This document shows positions 23,001-33,023 of a stretch of DNA of 36,545 nt, piece by piece; position 1 is the first letter of the stretch; every line of letters starts with the position of its first letter. The position numbers and the translations under genes are program-made. This stretch comes from Pigoraptor vietnamica (lineage: Eukaryota > Opisthokonta > Filasterea). The stretch is taken from NCBI GenBank assembly GCA_943704525.1, contig CALSCQ010003268.1, positions 2,618 to 39,162 on the forward strand, read 5' to 3'. The notes under the pieces are model-generated. The model was given only the letters and a program-made list of their open reading frames with translations, searched no databases and was not told the DNA's origin.

Positions 23001-24389
23001 CTTGTACGTGTCGCCGTCCTTGTGCATCTGCATGCGATCGCCGTCGTACTTGATCTCCATCACAAATGGACGGCGGCCCATCTTGCCCGGCACTTCCGAA
23101 ATGCGCGCGCGCTCGCTCAGCTGCGGCTTGAAGGGGCGAAAGAGGGAAACCTCGCGCTCGGCGATGCGCTTGTTGACGTCCTTCAGCTCGTCGCACACCT
23201 GCGGCACAGGCGAGTCAGACGTGCACGCAAAAACACACACACGCACACGCACATGGCAAAGGGTTCGCCAGACACAAAGCCACCCGCATACCTCCTTGAG
23301 GCTGCTCGTGGTGCTGTAGAGGTGGTACGCGTCGGGGTGCAGGCAGCCGAGGACCGTCTTGTCACCAATGCTGATCTTGAGGTCCTTGAGTATGATTCGC
23401 ACAAGCCACTTTTGCTCTTCGGGCGTCGTCGAAAGCAGCAGGCGGATCAGCACGTTCTTCGCCTTCTCGCGATCCTGCACACACACACACACGCACACAA
23501 CAAAAAGGGCATCTGTAAGCTTGGTGACGATGACAACACATGCAATTCCTTCCTAGCGCAGACGGCCATCCACCGCACCTGGAGTGCGTTCGCATTCGAG
23601 AGCTCATCGAGAGCGTCGTTGATGTCTTTCACCGTGAGCATGCCCTTCGACGGAACGCGGTTGCGCAGGACGAGCGCGACGACCGACGCAAAGTCTCCCG
23701 CGCGCTGGTTCACCACTTCGGGCTTCTTCCACCCCATCAGCCGCTGGTAGTCCTCGGAGCCCTTGGGAATCGCAAGCTTCTCAATGTAATGCTTGGCGAT
23801 CATCTGTTCCTTGATGCCATACGCAGTGCGCTCGCGGTCGAGTGCCGGGAGTAGCAGGCGCGCAATGGGGTACAGCGAGTCGTTGGGTCCCCATCTGAGT
23901 GTGACGGGCACAAAGAATGAGTGTTACACGCACAAAGAATGAGTGTTACACGCACAAAGAATGAGTGTTACACGCACAAAAAAAGCCAGAGCATACAGGG
24001 AGTGCGCACCCGTCATGCGCAATGGAGGGAACAACGGGAGAGGTGTTACGCTCATACAAAAGAGCAACCCACTTGGATCGGTACAGGCTGAAGTACGAGT
24101 CAATGAGGTTGCGCTTGCGCTCAGCAGCGCGAGGGCGACCCGCGAGGCTGTTGATCTGCATGGGAGAGGGAGAGCGCACGTATGTGTGACTATCATGAAA
24201 GGCAAAACGCATGCGCGTCACACACAAACAAAGAATAAGTCGCACAAGGCCTTCACGTGCATCCACCTTGTCTAGGAGAAGACAGAAGTTCGAAAAGGGA
24301 ATCCAGGCGTCGATGGTGCCCCCCGCAACCGCGGGGTTCTCCACCTTGAGCTCGAGAGACCCTATCTCCGCGTCGAGACTGGCATCCAT
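20094..24389 (-). CDS. LIG4: DNA ligase IV (ATP-dependent, two BRCT domains)
   Basis: Seals double-strand breaks in non-homologous end joining with XRCC4, in the nucleus. Ten exons (24389-24267, 24155-24073, 23894-23579, 23474-23292, 23198-23002, 22830-22616, 22466-22258, 22090-21650, 21551-20850, 20711-20094) sum to 3087 nt, 1028 residues; human LIG4 has 911. The DNA-binding domain includes ERTAYGIKEQMIAKHYIEKL. The adenylation motif EIKYDGDRMQMHKDG has Lys285 as the nucleotide-accepting residue. EEGIVIKDP and GWLKIKPEYVD match later ligase motifs, and the OB-fold includes VQIKAAEIIPSD. BRCT1 lies at about 743-830 and BRCT2 at about 918-1028, with the XRCC4-binding region between them. A KEKRRKIGRG stretch near 712-721 may be a nuclear signal. 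Extra length comes partly from a Gly/acidic insert of about 60 residues before VGTGYTMHEL. All key residues are intact. Confidence 0.97.
23479..23500 (+). repeat. CA microsatellite beside a ligase IV acceptor
   Basis: On the coding strand this reads as a GT-rich run immediately before the CAG acceptor of ligase IV exon 4. The usual polypyrimidine tract is thus replaced by alternating TG. Confidence 0.8.
23909..23974 (+). repeat. Three-copy 22-bp minisatellite in ligase IV intron 2
   Basis: Three perfect copies of a 22-bp unit (CACAAAGAATGAG followed by TGTTACACG), and the start of a fourth, lie within intron 24072-23895 of ligase IV, close to its 3' splice site. Perfect identity suggests recent expansion. 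Confidence 0.92.
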
Positions 24390-25124
24390 TTTCGCGGCGA
24401 AAACTGAAGGGCAAACAAAAACAGTGTAACGCGACAATGGTCACTGCGACAGCGCAACCGCCCACTTCCTACGTGACGCTTCGCCTTCACGCAAACACAT
24501 CGACCACAATCGAAGCACGTCAATGTGAGAGATGCGCCCGTCTCACTTGGAAGTCAGAAAACGGCGAGGCAGAAGACTGAGAAGAAAAAAGCAAGACAAC
24601 CGCCGGTGCCGCACTGTTACCCGTCCAAGTGATGACCAAACTCTTGCGAGCTCTCGGTTAGTTATTGTCTGGATAATATTTTGCCGAGCACTCGCAACGG
24701 AATGGCACTATCGAAAATTCCGCATTTGGTGAGGACGCAGTTTTGGCGGACAAAAACAGCCACAAGCACGCGCTTATCACTCTCACTCGTCGCTTCAAAG
24801 TGCGACTGTCTCTCTCGCACAAGGGAAGAGAGCGAGAGAGTGAGAGAGAGAGGGAGAGAGGGAGAGGAAGCGTGTTGTGTCGCGTGGTAGGTGCGTGAAG
24901 GTCAATCATAGGATACTTTGACTCTGACTCTGCCACTGTTTACCTCCTATTTTCGCCTTCGCTGCCGTCCCCCACAAGTGTCTATTCCTTGTCGTACGTT
25001 CAGCGAAGAAGGACAGAGTGAATGTCACTGGGACTTCGAATCGCAAATTGCTTTAGTAAGTGATACCTGCGTTTTGCTGACACGGACACTTCCTACCGCA
25101 GCCCACGCGTGAGTCCTCGCAGAC
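24390..25124. promoter_or_regulatory. Divergent region, ligase IV / anoctamin
   Basis: About 735 bp lies between outward-facing genes. It contains a GA-rich tract (24825-24870) and no recognisable complete gene. The anoctamin 5' untranslated region, or a missed first coding exon, may lie here. One candidate short frame at 24702-24728, ending at a GTGAGG donor, could not be connected with confidence. Confidence 0.5.
24825..24870 (+). repeat. (GA)n-rich tract
   Basis: An interrupted GA/GGGA run lies in the ligase IV/anoctamin divergent region. It resembles the AG tract upstream of polyubiquitin. Confidence 0.8.
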
Positions 25125-27499
25125 ATGTACGCCGCCGAGAGCCGCATGGAGCTGATGGAGGTGACCGATTTCTGCGTCCGCACATACTCGCGCGCACATG
25201 CAACTACACGCGCCTCGCACCCACACACGCACGCCGCACACCTTTCACAATGTCAACAGCAGTTGAAATTGCCATGCTCTAAAACGCCACCGCACCATAG
25301 GCGCCGTCAGCGAACCTCGAGGACGTTCAGTTGCAGCACGTGAGTCTCGACGTTAATCTTCAGCGTGTGTGCAACTTTACAGCCACCGTGAATAGCCGGG
25401 CTCATGTCTTTGTAGTGGTGTCTCATTCAAAAAATTTTCACAGGTGCGCACGTCGACGGTGTCGATGTCCGGCGTCGCCCGCGAGAAGTTTAGCAACTCC
25501 GCGGCGTACGTCGACTACGTGCTCGTCGTCGAGCGCAAGCACCGCCAGAATGAGGCCCTCCGGACACGGGTACGTGCGCGTGTCGTGCGTCCGAGGCATT
25601 GCCGTGATTACCTCGCGCATATCACCGCATGCATTGACACATCCACATCTACGCTGGCGTGTGACCCGAGTCTGCTGCGGCCGCATGAATGCCACTTCGT
25701 CCATGTACTCGCTCTACTGACGTTGCACGCACGCACACGGCAGTTCCTGGAGGCGCTGAAGCAAGAGCCTCTGCACTTTGACATTGAGATTGCGGACTCG
25801 AGCGGCGCGAGTGGCGAGAACGGCGACCTGTTCATCAAGCTCCACGCCCCGTTTGAGACCCTCTGCCGCGAAGCCGAGATTATCCGGCTCAAGATGCCCC
25901 TCGCGGTGCGTGCCAACACTAGTCGTCGAATCGATCGACTGCCTTTGCCGATGCGTCTGTCGTTGCCAAGACCGTCGTTGGCTGTTTGGTGTTGTTTGTT
26001 GCCGCTGAAGAGTGGAACGGCCTGACATTCTTTGCTGTCGTGCACACGCATACGAGAGACACAACTACAACTGTTTCAGACAGACGCCAATATTCTTTGT
26101 CCACGCGTGCGAACGTGTATGCGAGACAATTTCGCGTCCTGTTGTTAATTGTGAACTGTTGGTCGATGCAGAAAGAGCCCACGGGAGAGGAGCGCCGTGA
26201 CCCGAGCCTCGTCACCCGCGCGATGAACGCCATGTTTGGCACGGAGGAGCTTGGCGAGTCGTCGTACGCCGCGTCGTTCAAGCGCTCCCGCCTGGAGATG
26301 TTCAGGGGACACGACAATCCGGACACGTTCTTCACGCCCGCCAACCGCTCGCTGCTGGTGGGTGGCCCGCTTAATTTGCCATTCACTACAGCCTAATCTG
26401 TGTCCGCCTACTCGCCAACGGGTATAAAATGCGTGTTGGAACGGACAGGACCATAGAGATGTAGACAGCGCGGAAATGAGGGAGGGAAATGTGAGGGAAA
26501 TGAGTGAAGGGATCGTCGATGCGAACTTGTGGTTGGCGAGAGTCTCAGTCTGCCGTTCGCAGGTGTACACAATTCTGTGCAACCTTGAGTTCACGGACCC
26601 GAGCGGCAAGGCACTGAAGGGTGGGTCGCAGTTCGCCGCCGAAGGTCCCTTGTTACGCCACGGACATTCGCATGTGCCCATAATCGTCAGTTTGGCACGT
26701 CAACATGCACGTTGTCGCTGTCGGTCCTGTTCTGGCGGCACGCTTCGCTTAGGTTTCAGCTATTGTTAATATGACACGTTATATTAGGCTCACTGGCTCC
26801 CGTGAATCCCTACTCGCATCTCCGAGTCGTTTGCGCTTACTTTTTTGTTGTGTGCTTACGTGTACGGGCCGTTTTTTACGCCGCCAGGCATTGACACGGC
26901 GACGGAGATGGGCATCTTCACCGCGGCGTACCCGCTGCACGACGGTCCCCCACACCGGTCGAGCGACGTGGAGAAGTCGGTAGAGACGCGCCGCTTCCTG
27001 CGCTCGTCGTGGGCGTCGTACTCGAAGTGCTTCCGCCTTCAGCCCATCGACCACATCCGGTTGGTTGTTACTTTGTGTGCCTCTCTCCCTCGGGATCTAT
27101 CGGGTCCCATAGCGCTTGCATTCACTTCCAATCGCTCACGTGTCCACTGTGCGCAGGTCGTACTTTGGCGAGAAGATCGGTATCTACTTTGTGTGGCTCG
27201 GTGGGTTTGCGGCCCCGTTCACTTGCCTGTTTGCCTTTTGCAGTTGTTGCTGTTGCTGCACGCGGCGAGTTCGAAACCGCGTTCCCTTGTCCCCATTTCC
27301 CATTTCTTTTAAGCGTTCTAATCGCGCCTGCAACATTCCATTCACACGCAGGCTTCTACACGACGTGGCTGCTCATCCCGGCACTCTTTGGCATCCTCGT
27401 CTTCATCTACGGGCTTGGCGGTTACAAGGACTACAGCCCCGCGTGAGTGTTCGCATTCCGCTGTGCAGCCGGCAGCGAAGAGAGATTCTCCCCAAACAC

Positions 27500-27539
<40 letters not shown>

Positions 27540-30500
27540 TTTTTCCTGCTGCTTCGCCCCTGCACATGCACGCTGGCCTGCTCTATCGTCCAGTCTAGCT
27601 GTGCCGTTTGCATTCACTTCGAGGGGTCCTTCATTGCGGCTCTCCGTGGGCTCTCATTTCACTGTCAAAGCAGTTGTCGTTGTTCTAGCCCTTTGCCTCA
27701 CCTCTCTCTCTCTCTCTTTCGCCCACAGGCTGCAAGTGTGTGCGAGCAACATGACGGTCTGCGCGCTGTGCGACTCGTGCCAAAAGTTCCTTCTGTCGGA
27801 GGCGTGCAGCAAATTCAAGATGAGCTACATCTTCGACAACGACCTCACGCTCCCCTTCGCCGTCATCATGTCCCTCTGGGGTGCGTGTGTGGTACATGGA
27901 CGGCATTTGCTAGGTCGTATGTGTGTGCGCGCGCGTGTGTGTGCGTGTGTGTGTGTGTGCTTGTGTGTGTGTGTGTTGCGAAAGGTTGCCCGAGTGAAAG
28001 AATTGCCAAACACAAAATCTGGTCAATGGCAGCGTTGTGACTGTGCCTCACGCACGCACGCACGCGCGCGCATCCACACACACACACACACACACGCACA
28101 CACACATACACACGCAGACACAAACACACACACACGCGCGCGCATCTCTACGCCGGCGTGTCGTTGTAACACTTGCCGCGTGCTCGCAGCCACACTCTTC
28201 CTTGAGTTCTGGAAGCGCCGCAATGCGCGCCTCGCCTACGACTGGAACGTCATGGGATTTGAAAAGCAGGTGGGGAGTGCGCTCTGTACACGTTCTCGCG
28301 TGCATTGCAACTTTCCCCCAGACACAGAACATGGAACACACACGCACACACATGGAACGCTTTCCGTCCTCCAAACCCGTGTACTTAGTTGCTCTGTGTG
28401 TTCCGCTGCCTCGCGCGTGCAGGAAATTGCGCGGCCACAGTACAAGGGCGTGACGGTGATCAAGCACGAGGTCACCGGAGAGGACGTCTATGTGTACCCG
28501 ACGGGTCGGCGGGTCCTCAAGTACGTCGCGTCTCTCTCGGTCATCTTCTTCATGGTGAGCCTGCGCGTGACGTCATGGCTGTGGGCGCGGTACCCGTGTG
28601 CGCGCGTGTAGGCGCTGAGTTAGTCGCGCTCCAATGGACGGATTGCGCGGAATTCTTTGCTTCCCATTCTGCAATCTTCCGCACGCGGAGCACTGGAAGC
28701 GGGTGGACACCGCAGCGATGGTGGCCAAGAATCGCGAGCTCACCCGTCCCTCTAGTAATCTTATCATGCGTCCCAACTCCCCCTTCCCCCTTCCCTCCCC
28801 CCCTCCCGGGCTGATATTTGTTGTCGCCCTCGCGCAGGTCGGCATCGTGATTGCGCTGGTGATTGGCGTCATTGCCTATCGCCTCGCCGTCTCCGCTTCG
28901 ATCTACAAGAAGAACGAGGGCACGACTGTCGGCCAGAACGCAGGCCTCATCACGTCAGTCACCGCCGCCCTCCTCAACCTCGTGTGCATCATCATACTCA
29001 ACCAGGTGCGATGGGCTGTTTGCTATGGCCTCCCCCCCTTCCCACACATGCATGCGAGCGGCATGTGTACAGTGTCACTCGGGTTATTAGTATGGGTAAG
29101 CTTTATTTACAAGTCGGCTGCTTCTCTGGCGCAGGTTTACAGCCGCGTGGCCGTGAAGTTGAACGACTGGGGTGCGTATCTGTGAGGCGGAATCATTGCC
29201 TGTGTGCGCTACGTGACATTCGCATGCTGCGTGCAACTCAATCCCCCTTTACGTGTGCGCGCGCAGAGAACCACCGGACGCAGACGCAGTATGAGGACCA
29301 CCTCGCCTTCAAGATTTTCTGCTTCCAGTTTGTGAACAGCTACGCGTCCATATTCTACATTGCGTTTTTCAAGGGCCATTTCTCCGGCCGCCCCGGCGAC
29401 GACAACATGGTGTTTGGGTACCGGATGGAGCGGTGCCCAGAATACGGCTGCATGCTCGAGCTCACCATCCAACTCGCAATCATCATGGTCGGCAAGCAGG
29501 CCTTTGGCAACGTCATGGAGGTCCTCGTGCCGTGGGTGTCGCCGTTTGCGTGTGCGCGTTGCGTTGCGTGTGCTGCACGCGTGGTTTGGGACGCTGTGTG
29601 GCCACGTCGTGTGTCTTGTGAACAAATGTGCCACGCGTTGGTTACGTAGCTATGGCGTGCGATATCGTCGCGCCACTTGTGTGGGTGTATGGTGTTGATA
29701 TTGGTGGCGATTGTCCTTTGTGCGCATCGGCGCATTGAACGCCTCGCACCCCCTTGCCTTGCGCAGGTGGCTGCGCGAGAAGTTCCAGAACAAGCACTTG
29801 TCCGAGAACGCCGCAACGCAGTGGGAGCGCGACCACCGCCTGCTGAGCCCGGAGCCCCTCTTTGGCGAATACCTCGAAATGAGTGGGTGCACCGCCTTGA
29901 GACATGTAGATATTCGTTCGTTGTGTGTGTGTGAATTTCTTTTTTTATCTCATTGATTGCGTCTCTCTAATGCTGTTCTGTTGCGGACGCAGTTCTCCAG
30001 TACGGCTTCACGACGCTGTTCGTCGCGGCCTTCCCGCTCGCGCCCTGCTTTGCGCTCTTCAACAACGTTGTCGAGATTCGCCTCGACGCGCGCAAGTTTG
30101 TGCTGCAGTACCGAAGGCCCCCTGCGCTCCCCGCCGAGGACATTGGTGCGTGCATGCGTGCATGCGCCTCGCTTCGTGTCAGATAACTTCTTCTGCCCCT
30201 ATTACCTTGGTCTGCTCTGTATTAACGCGCAATCCACCGTCTCCCTCCCCTCTCTTCCTCTCCGTAGGCACTTGGGAGAAGATTCTCGTGGGCGTCGCCA
30301 AGCTCTCGGTCATCACAAACGTGAGTGCGCGGCCTTCACCCGTTCCCTCTTGCGATTTCCAATGTATGCACGACCGCGTGCGCCCTGCTGTCCATTTGTC
30401 ACAAAGCTTGTTCGTGTCCTAAGCTCACCCGTCGCCTTTCCGCGCTTCACACCCTCAGGCGTTTGTGATTGCGTTCACGTCTGACTTCATCCCGCGTCTC

Positions 30501-31002
30501 GTGTACGAGGACGAGTTCAACACGCTCGACGGGTACATTCAGTTCCAGTACGCCTACAGCCCCATCACGGATCCGCTGAACAACCAGGGCAACTGCTATT
30601 ACAACGACCTCAAGGACGCCAACGAGCTCTTCTTCTACAAGGTCCTCGTCGCCCGCCTCGCCTTTGTCATTGTGTTTGAGGTGGGTCTTGGCACTCGTCG
30701 CTTCACGACGTGTGTGGCAGCGCCAGCTGATTGTGCAACTTCACTCTGAAGTGGCCATGCGCTGCAATACCTTCATGTTCGGTGTGGTTGTCGCGCTGAG
30801 TGTCGCTCTTGATTGTCTTAATACGATGCGTCCACTTCCCACGCCGCAGCACTTTGTGTTCTTCGTAACGATGGTCATCGCGTGGCTGGTGCCCGACGTC
30901 CCAGGCCGCGTGTCGCGTGCCCTCAAGAAGCAGGACGTCGAGGCTCGCCTTGCCATTGAGGGCATCATGCTCCACGAGACGCAGATTGGCTTCGCAGGGT
31001 AA
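25125..31002 (+). CDS. Anoctamin / TMEM16 family membrane protein
   Basis: Calcium-activated lipid scramblase or anion channel family, acting as a homodimer in plasma or internal membranes. Well-supported exons: 25444-25569, 25744-25905, 26172-26357, 26563-26620, 26888-27059, 27157-27200, 27352-27442, 27729-27880, 28190-28269, 28423-28554, 28838-29005, 29135-29171, 29267-29531, 29767-29882, 29993-30145, 30268-30320, 30459-30680, 30850-31002; together 2370 nt, 789 residues. The N-terminal part is tentative: 25125-25160 and a small exon ending 25339. The cytosolic dimerisation domain ([21 protein letters not shown]) is followed by [20 protein letters not shown], which opens the membrane part. 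The calcium-site acids are all present: Glu at 29518, the two Glu of EYLEM (29867, 29876), and Glu 30073 and Asp 30085 in [13 protein letters not shown]. Calcium activation is therefore expected. Scramblase and channel cannot be told apart here. Confidence 0.95.
27496..27538 (+). repeat. (CA)n microsatellite in anoctamin intron
   Basis: A nearly pure CA run lies inside the intron 27443-27728, just after its donor region. Confidence 0.9.
27920..28143. repeat. Facing GT and CA tracts within one anoctamin intron
   Basis: The intron 27881-28189 carries a GT-rich arm (27920-27977) and a CA-rich arm (28051-28143) separated by about 73 bp. Both arms include GCGCGCG blocks. They are largely complementary, so the transcript could fold into a long hairpin inside the intron. 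Confidence 0.8.
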
Positions 31003-31194
31003 AACTCTCGAGTCACCGGAGACTAACACCAAGCGTGCGCGTGGAGATTTGCCGTGTCTGTGTTTCTTTCTGCGCTTTGTGTTGACATATTTTCAGTTTA
31101 TGCCTTGCGTTGCTTCGCGGAATGGTACGATGAATGTAAAAGCACCGGGCGTGGCAGAGCCCCTTTTTGCTGGTCACATTGCCAATCGCGCCTC

Positions 31195-31830
31195 TTCGTT
31201 GGGTGGGGAAGAATGGAAAACACCTTTTTTCTGTGCTCCATCTACCCAATATTTTCTGAATTGCACGGCGCATGGGTACCCCTTCAGCTTACACGTGTAG
31301 CTACCGCGGTTATTTCACTGCTACTTCCAATCGTCAGGTCACTCTCACACTCACGGAGGGCACGCGACTGCCGTGCCGCTGACTACGGTGGAAAGGCGCT
31401 ATTGTTGAGAAGACTGAGTGGAGAGAGCCTTTTTTCTATGCTCCATAGTAGTATTTTCTGACTTGCGCGTGCGGGTACCCCTGCTTGCACGTGTAGCTAC
31501 CGCGGGTATTCACTGGCACTTCGTCACTATCACACTCGCGGAGGGCAGCCACCGCGCCGCATGACTCAGAAGAAATGGAAAGACGGAGCCTTTACTGTGC
31601 CCCATAGCACTGGTCAGTCGGCCGCACTGAGTCAGTCCGGCTCGGCCGGGCGGCTGCCTGGCCGGGTGTTTTCTGACTTGCACGGCAGGAATGCTGCGTG
31701 GTACTCCTGAGGGGGCTTGCACGCCCGCACGGCAGTCATCGTGGGTGTTCCGCGGGTGTTTCCTCGGCGGTGTCAATTGGCACGGGTCGCGTGAGCCCTC
31801 CGCGAGTGTGAGAGTGAAGAAGTGCGAGGT
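31195..31830. repeat. Degenerate tandem repeats with a foldback pair
   Basis: Three diverged copies begin near 31200, 31415 and 31570. They share blocks such as CTTTTTTCTRTGCTCCAT, ATTTTCTGACTTGC and CACGTGTAGCTACCGCGG (the last in the first two copies). In addition, 31516-31545 and 31796-31825 are inverted copies matching at 28 of 30 positions around a 250-bp centre. The arrangement could be an old non-autonomous foldback element or a decayed local duplication. No target-site duplication could be fixed. Confidence 0.6.
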
Positions 31831-32560
31831 CATGCGTGCGCGGTGCCAAATTTGGATCACTGTTATCAAACTCACGGTGACCTCGCGACCAAATTCGGCA
31901 AGTCGCATTCGTTGTGGGTAACTCGCAGTCCCGCCTCTCACACTCGCAGCGTCACCCAATACCCGCCTCACACTCGACCGCGAGCAGCGTGTCACCCGTG
32001 GTAATCGGAACGCCACCTTTTCTCACGCGCACGACGCGGGTAATGCCGACGCATGTGTCTATTCTGGTGCCCGGCTTCCACTGTAATTCCCAATATTTCG
32101 TTAGGCTGCAAAGTCACGCACGCCCCACGACTGGCACTCGCACTCGGCTGAGTCAGTACTCCGATCGCTCGGTGCCAGTGCACTGCCGTCGGACTGCGAG
32201 ACTGTTCCAGCCGCGCAGCCGCGACCGCTGACCACGCACAAGTGCGATGCCGAGTCTCCGGCGGTACGCCTCGGTTCATTCAGCTCAGACAACGCAAGCC
32301 GTGCCAGTGCCGGCGGGAAGCCCGCGTCAGCGCAATTAATATTTCAGTCCGTGTTGGCTGAATCAAGGACATCGAGTGTGCGATTCGCCGACAGTGAGAC
32401 TGATCAAGCGTCTGACTGGCCGTATATTCCGCGCAATACGTTCTACTGCCACACGGGCGCGGTTATTAGGTACGTTGCAACCTAACGTTTCAGCTTCGCG
32501 AAGCTCGGTTTCCTGTTTTTGGTCGGCTATTTTCGCTGAAGTGGCGTCCACTGTGAGTCA
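31562..32560. promoter_or_regulatory. Four AP-1-type TGA(G/C)TCA heptamers
   Basis: Exact matches lie at 31562-31568, 31628-31634, 32149-32155 and 32554-32560. This heptamer is the classic binding site of AP-1/GCN4-type bZIP factors. By chance about one per 8 kb is expected, so four in 1 kb is a local excess. Two of them lie beside the degenerate repeats and could have been copied with them. Confidence 0.4.
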
Positions 32561-33023
32561 ATGTCCCGTCCCTGAGACACGAGTTACTGCTCATCTCTTC
32601 TTCTCCGTCTGTCTTTTCCACATCTTTCTCCTTTTCTCTTTCGGGAGTTTAGTCGGAGAATTATTTGCGCCAGTGCGGGACTAGTGTCAGTGTACTGTGA
32701 TGTTGATGTCTGGCTCGACTGTCGGCCGATGACTGTCGTTGCCCCGACCGACGGCATTTGTGTCGTCTGACGGCTCGTAGCCGGTGGGGGGCCAGTTGAC
32801 GGTGCCGTCTTGTTCCCACCACTGACTTACGTGCGTTGGCCGACTTAACGCCAACAGTTCTGGGTCCGGCAGCCGTCGACGGTCGCACTGTTGCACCCGA
32901 TCACTGCCCGGTTCGGGAGGTGCAGTGTTGCTGTGAGGACACTCTCGGCTGAGTTCAAGCGATCGGTGGGAATCGGAGCGGCGGCCGTCGTCGGCGCGCC
33001 GTCCCGTCGCAGCCTCTTCGCAG

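Larger units (their letters stand above)
31003..33023. other. Gene-free region with degenerate repeats, anoctamin / TmcB-like gene
   Basis: About 2.0 kb shows no convincing coding frame. It begins with the anoctamin 3' end and ends with the likely 5' leader of the TmcB-like gene; CTTCGCAG directly before the ATG at 33024 could be a 3' splice site of a leader intron. It contains degenerate tandem and inverted repeats and four AP-1-type heptamers, described separately. No transposase or other element protein is visible. Confidence 0.5.

Noticed and set aside
24681-24890. Short frame MALSKIPHL followed by a GTGAGG donor, considered as the first anoctamin exon.
   Set aside because: No acceptor and phase could be found that links it convincingly to the first well-supported anoctamin exon at 25444.
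13191-28143. Repeated CA/GT tracts considered as CRISPR-like or telomere-like arrays.
   Set aside because: They are simple dinucleotide repeats without spacers and lie mostly in introns and promoters of eukaryotic genes.
31003-33023. A transposon or virus-derived element in the repeat-bearing gap.
   Set aside because: No transposase, integrase, polymerase or capsid-like frame is visible, and no target-site duplication could be fixed; only short inverted and diverged direct repeats are seen.
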